From: a bacterium
GTDB lineage: Bacteria; Actinomycetota; Acidimicrobiia; Spongiisociales; JAENVV01
DNA: 63,849 bases
Assembly (NCBI GenBank): GCA_024641305.1
Contig: JAHEDI010000008.1
Location: forward strand, 1 to 63,849
Direction: 5' to 3'
This document shows positions 34,323-42,494 of this stretch, piece after piece (the stretch's first letter is position 1; every line of letters starts with the position of its first letter). A program made the translations under genes and the position numbers. The notes below the pieces were generated by a model. That model had not been told where the DNA came from. It worked only from the letters and a program-made list of their open reading frames with translations, and did not search any database.

Positions 34323-34480
34323 AGACTCCTCCTCAATAGGAAAAGGTTCTTCGACCGCAGAACGAAGAACCTCAGAGGAGGGCTTCAACCTGCGTAGGAC
34401 GAGCTTGTCGCTCTTTTGACCTCAAAGGGTCCGACGGTCTGGGGTCGAAGACTGGTCTTTTGACCAGGCTTGGAGTTGTG
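34323..34480 (-). promoter_or_regulatory. Ribosomal protein L10 leader (probable autoregulatory RNA)
   Basis: About 155 transcribed bases precede rplJ. They contain CTGGTC-ttTT-GACCAG (34452-34467), further structured sequence and the terminal attenuator. L10 leaders in many bacteria bind the L10/L12 complex and switch between readthrough and termination. Assignment is by position and structure; the conserved L10 kink-turn has not been verified. Confidence 0.55.
34341..34371 (-). terminator. Attenuator hairpin in the rplJ leader
   Basis: On the minus strand GGTTCTTCG and CGAAGAACC form a nine-pair stem closed by TTCTGCGGT and followed at once by TTTTCC, which is a complete intrinsic terminator. 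It ends about 20 bases before the rplJ ATG, so transcription can stop before rplJL. Confidence 0.8.
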
Positions 34481-34486
34481 CCTGCA

Positions 34487-34515
34487 AGCATACCGGCAGG
34501 ACTTCTCTGTGTCAT
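34487..34515 (-). promoter_or_regulatory. Promoter for rplJ-rplL
   Basis: Reading leftward: ATGACA (34510-34515), 17-base spacer, TATGCT (34487-34492). This vegetative-type promoter would start the message near 34480 and separate rplJL from rplKA. Confidence 0.6.
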
Positions 34516-34970
34516 ATCCACCGGGTTTCTTCAGACGTACTCACGCACCGTGACGGGATGAGGCCATCCTCCCCTGAAATTTCACTTGCCGTGGCCTTCC
34601 ATGAAATTCGCCGTAGACAGGTTCGGGAAGAGGCGCGATAGTCGAACCAGATACCCGGGGCATCACACCGGGCGGGGACAGACAACGGAAAGGCTGTCAG
34701 ACAGACAAACCACTAAGACCTTCCCTAACGCAGACAGACCTGTCGGGCAACGCTCTGGAGCGACCCACTCTCTCAGAGCAATCGTGGACCCTACCCTGCG
34801 CGATTGCGAACAGCTCCGGCGAAGCTCTGACTCTGCTCAGCGGAAGTCATCCCCACATCGAAGAACGCCCGGTCCGCAGCCCGGGCGTTCTTCTTGATCG
34901 ACCGGACGGCGAAACGTCCCGTTCGTGTGCACACTCAGGCAACTTCAACATCGTCGGACGGTCGGCCAAC
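34516..34970. other. Gap between rplA and the rplJ promoter
   Basis: Apart from the hairpin at 34860-34893 I see no gene here. The frames are short shadows. Confidence 0.5.
34860..34893. terminator. Hairpin terminator-like element in the rplA-rplJ gap
   Basis: gaagaacgcccgg (34860-34872) pairs perfectly with ccgggcgttcttc (34881-34893) over eight bases, with a TTCTT tail on the plus side. Together with 34971-35006 it insulates rplKA from rplJL. Confidence 0.65.
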
Positions 34971-35006
34971 GAAATGAGTCTTCCTCGGCCGAGGAAGACT
35001 TATTTC
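34971..35006 (-). terminator. Terminator after rplA
   Basis: A 24-base perfect palindrome (agtcttcctcgg with ccgaggaagact, 34977-35000) extended by outer gaaat/atttc pairs, 24 bases past the rplA stop. It has a short tail, so it may be partly leaky. Confidence 0.75.
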
Positions 35007-35029
35007 AACTATCAAACGATCAAGACCCG

Positions 35030-35728
35030 CTAGGCCTTCTTTTTTGGCACATACGGCTGAACCCGGATTCCGGGGCCCATGGTTGATGCCACCGAGATAT
35101 TGCGGATGTAGACACCCTTTGAGGCAGCCGGGCGGGCGCGGCTGATCTCGCCAGAGATCGCAACGAAGTTCTCGAACAGCTTGTCGGCCTCGAAAGAAAC
35201 CTTGCCGATCGGGACATGCACGTTGCCGAACTTGTCGTTGCGGTATTCGATACGGCCACCCTTGAATTCGGTTACGGCCTTACCGATGTCCTGGGTCACG
35301 GTGCCGGCCTTCGGGTTAGGCATCAAGCCCCGTGGTCCGAGCACTCGACCGAGCGTCCCTACCTTGGCCATCATGTCGGGTGAGGCGATCATCAGGTCGA
35401 AGTCGAGGGCACGACCGGCCGTAAGTTCCGCAACAAGCTCTTCTCCACCAACGAGATCAGCACCGGCTGCTTCGGCTTCGGCATGCTTTTCGGATGAGGC
35501 GATCACTGCAATGCGGACCGTCTTTCCGGTTCCGTTTGGAAGCGACACGGTTCCTCGTACCAGTTGATCGGCTTTGCGAGGGTCGATGCCAAGCCGAAAC
35601 GCCACCTCGACGGTTTCATCAAAGGTCGCCGTTGCCAAAGACTTGACGAGATCAAACGCCTCTTCGGCTTCATAATCGTTGTTGGCGTCGTAACGCTTTT
35701 TTGCTTCAACCGTCTTCTTACCGGCCAT
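35030..35728 (-). CDS. rplA: 50S ribosomal protein L1
   Basis: 232 residues, the usual bacterial length. Family signatures: [20 protein letters not shown] at the N-terminus, [20 protein letters not shown] in domain II, and [20 protein letters not shown] in the hinge. L1 binds 23S rRNA at the E-site stalk and represses its own operon in many bacteria. The start at 35728 is preceded by GAGGAGAAGTAAAC. An upstream in-frame extension to 35911 is the duplicated intergenic segment, not coding. Confidence 0.97.
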   Translation of the reverse strand: MAGKKTVEAKKRYDANNDYEAEEAFDLVKSLATATFDETVEVAFRLGIDPRKADQLVRGTVSLPNGTGKTVRIAVIASSEKHAEAEAAGADLVGGEELVAELTAGRALDFDLMIASPDMMAKVGTLGRVLGPRGLMPNPKAGTVTQDIGKAVTEFKGGRIEYRNDKFGNVHVPIGKVSFEADKLFENFVAISGEISRARPAASKGVYIRNISVASTMGPGIRVQPYVPKKKA

Positions 35729-35754
35729 GTTTACTTCTCCTCGTGGTTCAAACG

Positions 35755-35936
35755 GCGTGAGCCTCCCACCTAGATGGTTCTTCAGTTGTTCGCAGTTTCG
35801 GCAAAGCCATCCCTGCTGCCCGATTCGAAGAATCAGGCTGTGGTGCCAGAGGCGTGAGCCTCCCACGTATGCGGTTTCCAAATTGTCCGCAGTTTCGGCA
35901 AAGCCGAACACTGCATCCTGATTCCAAGAATCAGGC
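35755..35936 (-). repeat. Tandem imperfect duplication of a structured RNA segment (rplK-rplA)
   Basis: Two units of about 85 bases (35755-35838 and 35852-35936) share gcgtgagcctcccac at one end, cgcagtttcggcaaagcc in the middle and aagaatcaggc at the other. Read on the minus strand each unit begins with a CCTGATTC/GAATCAGG (or GAATCGGG) hairpin, continues with GCTTTGCCGAAACTGCG and ends in GTGGGAGGCTCACGC. The segment fills the whole rplK-rplA gap and may be the L1 regulatory site in two copies. Confidence 0.75.
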
Positions 35937-35938
35937 GA

Positions 35939-36367
35939 TCAGCCCTTGACCGTGATGCCCATCGAACGAGCGGTGCCCTCGATGATCTTCATGGCTGCGT
36001 CGATGTCATTGGCATTGAGGTCGGTCATCTTTGTCTCGGCAATCTGTCGTACCTGATCACGAGTGACTGATCCCACCTTGACGGTGTGAGGTGTGGCTGA
36101 CCCTTTCTCAAGACGCGCAGCCTGACGGAGCAGGACCGGTGCCGGCGGCGTCTTGGTGATAAAGGTGAATGAACGATCTTCAAAGACCGAGATTTCCACC
36201 GGAATGATGGTCCCGGTCTGTTTCGCCGTTGCCTCGTTGTACGCTTTGACGAAGTCCATGATGTTGACACCGTGCTGACCAAGCGCCGGACCAACGGGCG
36301 GAGCCGGGCTGGCTTGGCCAGCCGGGATCTGCAGTTTGATTACGGTCATCAGTCTCTTGCGACCCAT
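35939..36367 (-). CDS. rplK: 50S ribosomal protein L11
   Basis: 142 residues. N-terminal domain [20 protein letters not shown] with [18 protein letters not shown], the site contacted by thiopeptide antibiotics. The C-terminal rRNA-binding domain contains [31 protein letters not shown] precedes the ATG. It is part of the GTPase-associated centre. It follows nusG in the same orientation. Confidence 0.97.
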   Translation of the reverse strand: MGRKRLMTVIKLQIPAGQASPAPPVGPALGQHGVNIMDFVKAYNEATAKQTGTIIPVEISVFEDRSFTFITKTPPAPVLLRQAARLEKGSATPHTVKVGSVTRDQVRQIAETKMTDLNANDIDAAMKIIEGTARSMGITVKG

Positions 36368-36495
36368 TATGTTTCCTTGATTTGAGGGTTTGGTTGCTTC
36401 TCAGGCTCTGATCAGAAGCGGATGCCGGCGTCGGAGCAAGACGCCAACATCGGACCAGGCCTGAAGGCGAAGCCGAGGCTTCCCCGAATGTTCGG

Positions 36496-37233
36496 TTAGT
36501 TCTTTTGGATGTCGGTGAAACCCAATTCCAGTGGAGTGTCTCGCCCGAAGATGTCGACGAGAACGGTGACTTTGGACTGATCGAGGTTGATGGATTCGAT
36601 GATGCCGTTGAAATCGGCGAATGGCCCAACCACAACTCTGACCGAATCGCCCATTTCCCATTCGGGTTTGAATTGCGGAGCTTTGGCCTCTTCGTCGACT
36701 TCGGCACCACCGAGGAACCGTTCTACCTCTCGCCGGGACAATGGAACGGGCTTCGTACCCGAACCAACGAATCCGGTGACGGCCGGCGTGTTCCGAACGG
36801 CATACCAGGTGTCGTCATCGAGATACATGCGGCAGAGGACATAGCCGGGCAACGACTTGCGTTGCACGGTCTCCTTCTTGCCATTCTTGATTTCGACGAC
36901 GTCTTCCATCGGGATGACGATTTCGAAAATCCGGTCTTCAAGATGCATGGACTTCGTTCGGGTTTCCAGGTTCATCTTGACTTTGTTCTCATACCCGGAA
37001 TACGAGTTGATCACATACCAGTCGCCTTGCTTGTCGTACGGGCTGACCGGCTTGGGCGGTATGGTCTCGACCGGTTCGGCAGGTACGGCGTCCGTAGGCG
37101 CCTCGACGACCTCGGCCACAACCGATTCGGTGGCCACCTCGCCGTCTACGTCAGTCGGAGGCGTGGCGTCAGGTTCGGAAGCCTCAGCTTCTTCGATCTC
37201 TTCAATCGCGTCGTCTTGCGCGATGTCACTCAT
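36496..37233 (-). CDS. nusG: Transcription termination/antitermination factor NusG
   Basis: 245 residues. A 60-residue acidic N-terminal extension, common in actinobacteria, precedes the NGN domain (DWYVINSYSGYENKVKMNLE, then PGYVLCRMYLDDDTWYAVRN and VTGFVGSG) and a C-terminal KOW domain (MGDSVRVVVGPFADFNGIIE). It couples RNA polymerase to Rho or ribosomes. Its ATG overlaps the secE stop (ATGA). Confidence 0.96.
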   Translation of the reverse strand: MSDIAQDDAIEEIEEAEASEPDATPPTDVDGEVATESVVAEVVEAPTDAVPAEPVETIPPKPVSPYDKQGDWYVINSYSGYENKVKMNLETRTKSMHLEDRIFEIVIPMEDVVEIKNGKKETVQRKSLPGYVLCRMYLDDDTWYAVRNTPAVTGFVGSGTKPVPLSRREVERFLGGAEVDEEAKAPQFKPEWEMGDSVRVVVGPFADFNGIIESINLDQSKVTVLVDIFGRDTPLELGFTDIQKN

Positions 37234-37574
37234 ATTCCCAACTCCAAGATGTACAGAAGACCCTCTTTAAAACCTATGTCAATCGCGAACACGAACGCGG
37301 TAAGCGCAACGGTGGTGATCATCGTCACCGCGGTGAAAGCCACCATCTGCTCCCGGGTAGGCCACGACACTCGCTTCAGTTCCGCCCGAACTTCCTTAAG
37401 GAAGTGCCAGACTCGCCGGAAAAAGGGTTCCCTGGCCTTCGTGGCCGGGGCAGCCCGCTTGGCGGCGGCGCGCTGAACAGCAGACTTTCCAGCCTGCGAT
37501 TCTTTCTCCTGCTGTGCGGCCTTTTCAAGACGCCGTTGCTCACGATCTTGGATGCGGCGTTGATCTCGGTTCAT
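37230..37574 (-). CDS. secE: Preprotein translocase subunit SecE
   Basis: 114 residues: a basic, Ala/Arg/Lys-rich cytoplasmic tail of about 60 residues, the conserved amphipathic helix ending in RRVWHFLKEVRAELKRVSWP, and one membrane helix (VAFTAVTMITTVALTAFVFA). The RxExKxVxWPT phrase is diagnostic. It clamps SecY in the Sec translocon. It lies 32 bases after tRNA-Trp. Confidence 0.95.
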   Translation of the reverse strand: MNRDQRRIQDREQRRLEKAAQQEKESQAGKSAVQRAAAKRAAPATKAREPFFRRVWHFLKEVRAELKRVSWPTREQMVAFTAVTMITTVALTAFVFAIDIGFKEGLLYILELGI

Positions 37575-37606
37575 GATCTTGTTGGTTCCTCATTCTGTCC
37601 GTGAAG

Positions 37607-37680
37607 CAGGGGTGGTGGGGTTCGAACCCACAACCTCCGGTTTTGGAGACCGGCGCTCTGCCAGTTCGAGCTACACCCCT
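37607..37680 (-). tRNA. tRNA-Trp (CCA)
   Basis: Complete cloverleaf on the minus strand: acceptor AGGGGTG with CACCCCT, D-arm TAGCTCGAACTGGCAGAGC, anticodon loop CTCCAAA (anticodon CCA), T-arm GTGGG-TTCGAAC-CCCAC. CCA is not encoded. It is immediately upstream of secE, as in other actinobacteria. Confidence 0.95.
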
Positions 37681-37751
37681 CTGGAGGGGAATTTCAGGCG
37701 CGGTAAGCAAGTATACGAATCCAAAGGTCGAACTGTAAAGCCGAGACAGAA

Positions 37752-38144
37752 CTACCCGTCCGGATCGGACCGCGAAACCACGAGATTCCGTCTCGAACGG
37801 ACCGCCGTCAGGGCAACGCCAACACAAACCGCCAGCCCGGCGGCAACCGCCAACCTTCCCCATGAGCGTGACTTGTACGGGTCATCAAGGCGCCCCATTA
37901 CCGCATCGACGAGCGAAGCCGGCGGAGTCCAAGAGTACCTGCGACCCTCTTCAAGAAGTTTGGCAATCTGTCGAAGTCGATCGGCCTCGCTTCGACAAAC
38001 CAGACATGACGACAAGTGGGTGGCGATCGACTCGGGGAGCGGCGTCGACGAACCGATGTATTCGGGAAGCAGCCGTCCGATCGATCGACAACGAATCTGA
38101 TAAGTCCGCGAAGCGGCCGCGGCGCCAATCCGATCGAGATTCAC
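37752..38144 (-). CDS. Zinc-finger anti-sigma factor
   Basis: 130 residues. An anti-sigma zinc-finger (zf-HC2) motif, ATHLSSCLVCRSEADRLRQI (HxxxCxxC), lies near residue 45 and one membrane helix (LAVAAGLAVCVGVALTAV) near residue 100. It probably binds and holds the sigma factor encoded just upstream, with which it overlaps by ATGA. The extracytoplasmic tail is very short, so the signal may be sensed by the zinc-finger/redox state or by a partner. Confidence 0.8.
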   Translation of the reverse strand: MNLDRIGAAAASRTYQIRCRSIGRLLPEYIGSSTPLPESIATHLSSCLVCRSEADRLRQIAKLLEEGRRYSWTPPASLVDAVMGRLDDPYKSRSWGRLAVAAGLAVCVGVALTAVRSRRNLVVSRSDPDG

Positions 38145-38704
38145 CAGTCGACATCCACAAGGAGAGCCCGAAGGCGTCGTCGTGCCCGATGCAACCGTAC
38201 CTTGGCGGCGCCGGCGGTAATCCCGAGCGCGTCAGCGATCTCAATATGCGACCATCCTTCGACGTCTTTGAGTACAACCACCATTCGCTGTTCGGCTGTC
38301 AGCGTATTGAGCGCTTCACGCAACGCCACCGAGAGATGGAGTGTGTCGTCAAGATGACCGGGATTGTGTCGGCGAGTTTCGTCCACAACCGTCTGAACCT
38401 CGTCGATATCGGCATGCCGGTGACGCTTCTGGCGGCGCCGGTGGGTCCAGGCCGTGTTGACGGTGATGCGATGCAGCCACGTCGAAAAGGCCGATTCCCT
38501 GCGAAACGCTGGCAGAGCTCGCCAGGCACGGACGAACGTCTCTTGAGCAACATCTTCGGCAAGATGAGGGTCGCGGACGAGTCGGACGGCCAACGTGTAG
38601 ACATCACGCTGATTCTGCTGAACAAGGTGGCGAAAGGCGTCTCGGTCGCCTGACTGAGCGGCCGCCACCCAATGATCATTGGGGTGAATCGGATGCGAAC
38701 TCAT
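38141..38704 (-). CDS. ECF-type RNA polymerase sigma factor
   Basis: 187 residues. Region 2: AFRHLVQQNQRDVYTLAVRL, then DVAQETFVRAWRALPAFRRE with the -10-recognising helix. Region 4: LTAEQRMVVVLKDVEGWSHI, then ADALGITAGAAKVRLHRARR, the -35-binding helix-turn-helix. It overlaps both neighbours by four bases, the MaoC gene before it and the anti-sigma gene after it, so the three are one transcriptional and translational unit. Confidence 0.92.
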   Translation of the reverse strand: MSSHPIHPNDHWVAAAQSGDRDAFRHLVQQNQRDVYTLAVRLVRDPHLAEDVAQETFVRAWRALPAFRRESAFSTWLHRITVNTAWTHRRRQKRHRHADIDEVQTVVDETRRHNPGHLDDTLHLSVALREALNTLTAEQRMVVVLKDVEGWSHIEIADALGITAGAAKVRLHRARRRLRALLVDVDW

Positions 38705-39561
38705 CGGGTAACCCTCACTTGGGCAGTGACACAGACCTCACCGGCCGAGACGAGAGTCATATCGACTTGAGCGGCGGTCGAGTCCATGGCCGTTACGGTA
38801 CCGCTAATCCGTCCACTATCACCTGCCAGAAACGGCTTTTTGAACCGGACGGACGCCTTGGACAACGGCACGGGTGCGTCAGTGTGCCGCCCGGCAGTCT
38901 GGAACATCCAAGCGGCAAGAAGCAGACCGTGACAGATGACCCGTGGCAGACCCCCCGCCCGCGCGGTGGCATGGTCCCAGTGGATTGGATTGAAATCAGA
39001 GGAGGCCGAGGCATACCGAACCAGATCGGCCCGGCTCGCCGATTTCGAAACCGGTGCGATGGCTGATCCAGCAGCAGGCATCCGCTCGGGGCGGACTATC
39101 TGGTTGTCACCGCGCCGATGAACGTCTGGCTCGACCTGCTCGGCGTCACTTGCCGGTGGTGCCTGTGGCGACATGATGAAGGTGGAAGACGAAGAGATCA
39201 CCGGGTCGCCGCCATGATCCACAATGGCAGCCCCGAATGACACGAACGCCATACCGCCACGTTCACGAATCCGCTCAACCGTCGCGGTAACAGCCAGCTC
39301 ACTGCCGACCAGAATCGGCCGATGCCACTCGAACGTCTGATCCGCATGTAACAGGATGCGGTTGTAATCGCCAACATCCGACCCGAACAAGAATTCGGGA
39401 GCTACCGCGAACAGAGCCACCGACGCGATCGACGGCGGAGCGAGTGTGGTCCACCGGATCGGATCATCACCCGTGGCCGCCACATAGGCATTCACCAACT
39501 GGGGCGTAACAGCCACCGAAAACGGTCCATATGACCGACCTGCCAGATGATCAATACTCAT
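38701..39561 (-). CDS. Two-domain MaoC (hotdog) dehydratase, HadAB-like
   Basis: 286 residues with two hotdog domains: an N-terminal FAS1/HadA-type half (FSVAVTPQLVNAYVAATGDD, then LLHADQTFEWHRPILVGSEL) and a C-terminal MaoC half with the hydratase motif RYASASSDFNPIHWDHATAR (Asp and His) and LPRVICHGLLLAAW. It likely hydrates or dehydrates an enoyl/3-hydroxyacyl thioester. Mycobacteria keep hadABC between rpmG and tRNA-Trp, the same place. The ATG at 39561 gives a normal N-terminus. It is translationally coupled to an ECF sigma gene. Confidence 0.85.
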   Translation of the reverse strand: MSIDHLAGRSYGPFSVAVTPQLVNAYVAATGDDPIRWTTLAPPSIASVALFAVAPEFLFGSDVGDYNRILLHADQTFEWHRPILVGSELAVTATVERIRERGGMAFVSFGAAIVDHGGDPVISSSSTFIMSPQAPPASDAEQVEPDVHRRGDNQIVRPERMPAAGSAIAPVSKSASRADLVRYASASSDFNPIHWDHATARAGGLPRVICHGLLLAAWMFQTAGRHTDAPVPLSKASVRFKKPFLAGDSGRISGTVTAMDSTAAQVDMTLVSAGEVCVTAQVRVTR

Positions 39562-39985
39562 GAGTTCACAGTAGTCGGGCCTCGGGCCCGGCGCCGGTGC
39601 GCCAGGCCCCATATGCGACGGTCACCCGCCCCGGTTCCAGCTACCAAACCACCATGCGGCCCCTAACGCCCACCAGGCCTTTACCGGGCAACTTCCACCG
39701 ACGAGCCTCTCCCCCAACCGGACCTGGCGGTTCGGGTGAGGGAGGTTACCAACGGTCCCATTGCGTGGATTCACCGGGTTGCTCCGACCCGTCCAGCTCC
39801 AAAAAGAAAAGGACGGCCGGTTGGCCGTCCTTTCTTGAGACCCACAAATTCCGCCCGCAGGTTCAGTGCTGGACACGGTACCACTAAGCACATTCGTGTT
39901 GTTTGAGAATCCCCTACTTACTTGCAGCTAGTCCGAATCACCCCAGTGGCGAGCAGCAGAACGCGGAGAACCACCCGCTCCACCG
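39562..39985. other. Intergenic region between rpmG and the MaoC operon
   Basis: Besides the terminators I see no gene or RNA. The promoter of the MaoC-sigma-anti-sigma unit should lie here, but no strong consensus is visible. Confidence 0.4.
39801..39836 (-). terminator. Second terminator after rpmG
   Basis: aaaggacggcc with ggccgtccttt around a four-base loop. On the minus strand the stem is followed by TTTTCTTTTT, a strong intrinsic terminator backing up the one that overlaps the rpmG stop. Confidence 0.85.
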
Positions 39986-40023
39986 CTAAACGAAACGAGG
40001 CCCGGGGGCCTCGTTTCGTTTAG
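39986..40023 (-). terminator. Very long terminator hairpin overlapping the rpmG stop codon
   Basis: ctaaacgaaacgaggccc (39986-40003) and gggcctcgtttcgtttag (40006-40023) form an 18-pair perfect stem with a two-base loop. The rpmG TAA (40020-40022) is inside the stem. Confidence 0.85.
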
Positions 40024-40181
40024 CGAGTTTCTTTGTGATTGGTGTGTGTTCGACACCAAGAGCAGTACTTGGAGAGTTCCAAGCGCTCTTTCGTGTTGGA
40101 CTTATTCTTGGTCGTCACGTAGTTGCGATGTTTGCACGTCTCGCAAGCCAGCGTGATGGCCGGTCGTTTGTCAGAGGGCAT
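40020..40181 (-). CDS. rpmG: 50S ribosomal protein L33
   Basis: A 53-residue gene. It starts [20 protein letters not shown] and ends with [13 protein letters not shown]. The CxxC...CxxC zinc-binding pattern (CETC and CSWC) marks the zinc-containing L33 form. GAAGGAAACC precedes the ATG at 40181. It lies 72 bases after tuf with a hairpin in between, so it is read through from tuf or has its own promoter. L33 sits near the ribosomal E site. Confidence 0.95.
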   Translation of the reverse strand: MPSDKRPAITLACETCKHRNYVTTKNKSNTKERLELSKYCSWCRTHTNHKETR

Positions 40182-40208
40182 TCTCTGGTTTCCTTCGGTT
40201 TTGCAGAA

Positions 40209-40233
40209 CCTGGGCGGGAGTTTCCCGCCCAGG
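40209..40233 (-). terminator. Hairpin after tuf
   Basis: cctgggcggga with tcccgcccagg and a three-base loop, 20 bases past the tuf stop. No long T-run follows, so readthrough into rpmG is likely. Confidence 0.65.
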
Positions 40234-40253
40234 AGCTGCGATGCTCAGATGAG

Positions 40254-41441
40254 CTATTTGATCACCTTCGTGACGAAGCCGGCACCGACGGTGCGGCCAC
40301 CTTCACGAATGGCGAACTTGAGGCCTTCTTCCATGGCAATCGGAGCGATGAGTTCCACGGTCATTTCCGTGTTGTCGCCCGGCATAACCATTTCGGTACC
40401 TGCCGGCAGGGTGACTGAACCCGTTACGTCGGTCGTCCGGAAATAGAACTGCGGACGGTAACCGGCGAAGAACGGGTTCTGACGACCGCCCTCATCACGG
40501 GTGAGAATGTAGACCGAAGCCTCGAACTCGGTGTGAGGTGTGATCGAACCCGGCTTGGCCAGAACCTGGCCGCGCTCGACTTCGTCCTTACCGACACCAC
40601 GAACGAGAACACCGACGTTGTCTCCGGCGCGTCCCTCATCAAGCAACTTGCGGAACATTTCGATACCGGTTGCTACCGTCTTCCTGGTGGCCTTGATGCC
40701 GACGATCTCGACTTCTTCGTTGACCTTCAAGATTCCCTGCTCGACCTTACCGGTCACAACCGTTCCACGGCCGGTGATGGAGAAAACATCCTCGATCGAC
40801 ATGAGGAATGGTTTGTCGGTGTCACGCGCGGGCTCCGGGATGTACGAGTCCACCGCTTCCATGAGTTCCATGATCTGCTCGGCAGCAGCTTCGTCACCAT
40901 CAAGGGCTTTGAGTGCAGAACCACGGACCACCGGGACGTCGTCACCGGGGAATTCGTACTCGCTCAGAAGTTCACGAACCTCGAGCTCGACGAGTTCAAG
41001 TAGTTCCTCATCGTCGACCATGTCGGTTTTGTTCAGGAACACAACGATGCTCGGAACCCCAACCTGACGGGCGAGCAGGACATGCTCACGGGTCTGTGGC
41101 ATGGGGCCATCGGCGGCCGACACAACAAGAATGGCACCGTCGACCTGGGCCGCGCCGGTGATCATGTTCTTGATGTAGTCAGCGTGACCTGGCATGTCGA
41201 CATGGGCGTAGTGACGGTTGGCCGTCTCATACTCGACATGCGAAATCGAGATCGTGATTCCACGCTCTCGCTCTTCTGGCGCCTTGTCGATCTCGTCGAA
41301 TGCATAGACCGGGGACCCCGGAATGCGATCGCCCAACACCTTGGTGATGGCGGCAGTCAACGTGGTTTTACCGTGGTCGATGTGTCCCATCGTTCCCACA
41401 TTTACATGCGGCTTGGTCCGCTCAAACTTACTCTTGGCCAT
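40254..41441 (-). CDS. tuf: Translation elongation factor Tu
   Basis: 395 residues, the standard length. GTP-binding motifs: [10 protein letters not shown] (P-loop), switch [23 protein letters not shown] and [12 protein letters not shown] (NKxD); domains II and III follow to [11 protein letters not shown] at the end. It delivers aminoacyl-tRNA to the ribosome. AAGGAG precedes the ATG. It is the last protein of a tRNA-tuf arrangement (Tyr, Thr, Met upstream) like the tufB locus. No adjacent fusA or rpsL is seen. Confidence 0.97.
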   Translation of the reverse strand: MAKSKFERTKPHVNVGTMGHIDHGKTTLTAAITKVLGDRIPGSPVYAFDEIDKAPEERERGITISISHVEYETANRHYAHVDMPGHADYIKNMITGAAQVDGAILVVSAADGPMPQTREHVLLARQVGVPSIVVFLNKTDMVDDEELLELVELEVRELLSEYEFPGDDVPVVRGSALKALDGDEAAAEQIMELMEAVDSYIPEPARDTDKPFLMSIEDVFSITGRGTVVTGKVEQGILKVNEEVEIVGIKATRKTVATGIEMFRKLLDEGRAGDNVGVLVRGVGKDEVERGQVLAKPGSITPHTEFEASVYILTRDEGGRQNPFFAGYRPQFYFRTTDVTGSVTLPAGTEMVMPGDNTEMTVELIAPIAMEEGLKFAIREGGRTVGAGFVTKVIK

Positions 41442-41565
41442 GCCGGTTCTCCTTCTTGCGTGGCTCTGTCATTTCGTTTCGGAACGACTAGGCATACTGT
41501 CAGCCGTCAGCTCTCGACGCCGTAACGCGGACAGCTGAAAGCTGCTTTACGCCTATCCATTTCCG

Positions 41566-41639
41566 TAGCGGCGGGCAGACTTGAACTGCCGACCTCTCGA
41601 TTATGAGTCGAGCGCTCTTACCAACTGAGCTACGCCGCC
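41566..41639 (-). tRNA. tRNA-Met (CAU), elongator type
   Basis: Acceptor GGCGGCG with CGCCGCT (a G1-T72 wobble), D-arm GCTCAGTTGGTAAGAGC, anticodon loop CTCATAA, T-arm GGCAG-TTCAAGT-CTGCC. It lacks the GGG/CCC anticodon stem of the initiator. A CAU anticodon could also belong to tRNA-Ile2 (modified), so the charging identity is inferred. Confidence 0.88.
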
Positions 41640-41711
41640 TCGTGCTCGGCGAGAACACTTTGTTCAACGTCGTGACACTGCTGGTCTATTGGGCTTTCCG
41701 AAGAAAACCTG

Positions 41712-41784
41712 AGCCTCCTTCCGGATTTGAACCGGAGACCTCATCCTTACCATGGATGCGCTCTACCAACTGAGCTAAGGAGGC
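41712..41784 (-). tRNA. tRNA-Thr (GGU)
   Basis: Acceptor GCCTCCT with AGGAGGC, D-arm GCTCAGTTGGTAGAGC, anticodon stem CATCC/GGATG with loop ATGGTAA (anticodon GGU), T-arm TCCGG-TTCAAAT-CCGGA. Middle tRNA of the cluster upstream of tuf. Confidence 0.93.
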
Positions 41785-41821
41785 GTAAGTTGTACTAGAT
41801 CCCGGGCTTGTCCGAGATCCG

Positions 41822-41903
41822 TGCCGGGAGAAGGATTTGAACCTCCGAAGGCGAAGCCGGCAGATTTACAGTCTGCTCCCTTTGACCGCTCGGGCATCCC
41901 GGC
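41822..41903 (-). tRNA. tRNA-Tyr (GUA)
   Basis: A long-variable-arm (type II) tRNA of 82 bases: acceptor GCCGGGA with TCCCGGC, anticodon stem GCAGA/TCTGC with loop CTGTAAA (anticodon GUA), variable arm built on CGGCTTCGCCTTCGG, T-arm GGAGG-TTCAAAT-CCTTC. First gene of the tRNA-tuf unit. Confidence 0.93.
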
Positions 41904-41931
41904 AGACCGAGACTGCTCTCGGGCGGGGGTT

Positions 41932-41960
41932 AGATTAGCAATTCTGCGGCACCCGCCTAA
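41932..41960 (-). promoter_or_regulatory. Possible promoter of the tRNA-tuf unit
   Basis: Reading leftward: TTAGGC (41955-41960), 17 bases, TAATCT (41932-41937), about 30 bases before tRNA-Tyr. The -10 is good and the -35 poor. Confidence 0.4.
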
Positions 41961-41975
41961 TTGAGTTCCCTTGAG

Positions 41976-42494
41976 TCACTCCAACTGATCTTCGGTCTGG
42001 AGTCTCTGAGACCTAACAACCAGGAACAATCCCGCGCTCAGAGCAAGGATAGCGAAGGCTGCGCAGGCCACCGCCAACCCGGAGAATCGTTCCCGGGCCA
42101 GTTGGGCTGCATAGCCGATCACCGCGGCGACCGCCCCCATGCCATATCCGGTCCAACGAAGGATCTGGCCTTGCCGAAGCGCGGAAACGGCGTGGCCCTC
42201 TCCGAATTCCAGCAAGGCCGACGTTCTCCGGCGGACCATCGACCCAAGCCACCAGGCAGACGCACCCAGGTAGGCAACCACAAAAGCCAACCACTGTGGC
42301 TCAACCAGGAACAGGCCAACCAACCCTGCGCCCACCAACCCGAGCCACATCCGGCGGGTCTTCATGATGAATCCTATGCCCCAGGCCGGTCCCTTGACCG
42401 CCGAGATGACTGACGTTGCCATCCCCCACCCGGCGACGACCAGCGTCAAAACGATCGCGACGATCGTGGCGTTTTCCTGGGAAAGGACTATCAA
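41976..42494 (-). CDS. Small multi-pass membrane protein, unknown
   Basis: 172 residues with five hydrophobic helices (for example ATIVAIVLTLVVAGWGMATS and WLAFVVAYLGASAWWLGSMV) and a central cytoplasmic loop. It begins with TTG, overlapping the htpX stop as TTGA, and there is no alternative start with the same context. No family is recognised. Coupling to htpX suggests a membrane quality-control role, an inference only. Confidence 0.65.
   Translation of the reverse strand: MIVLSQENATIVAIVLTLVVAGWGMATSVISAVKGPAWGIGFIMKTRRMWLGLVGAGLVGLFLVEPQWLAFVVAYLGASAWWLGSMVRRRTSALLEFGEGHAVSALRQGQILRWTGYGMGAVAAVIGYAAQLARERFSGLAVACAAFAILALSAGLFLVVRSQRLQTEDQLE

Noticed and set aside
35729-35911. N-terminal extension of L1
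   Set aside because: It is translated from the duplicated non-coding segment and ordinary L1 starts at 35728 with a good ribosome-binding site.
36505-37476. A 323-codon plus-strand frame over nusG and secE
   Set aside because: Antisense to two certain genes; an artefact of base composition.
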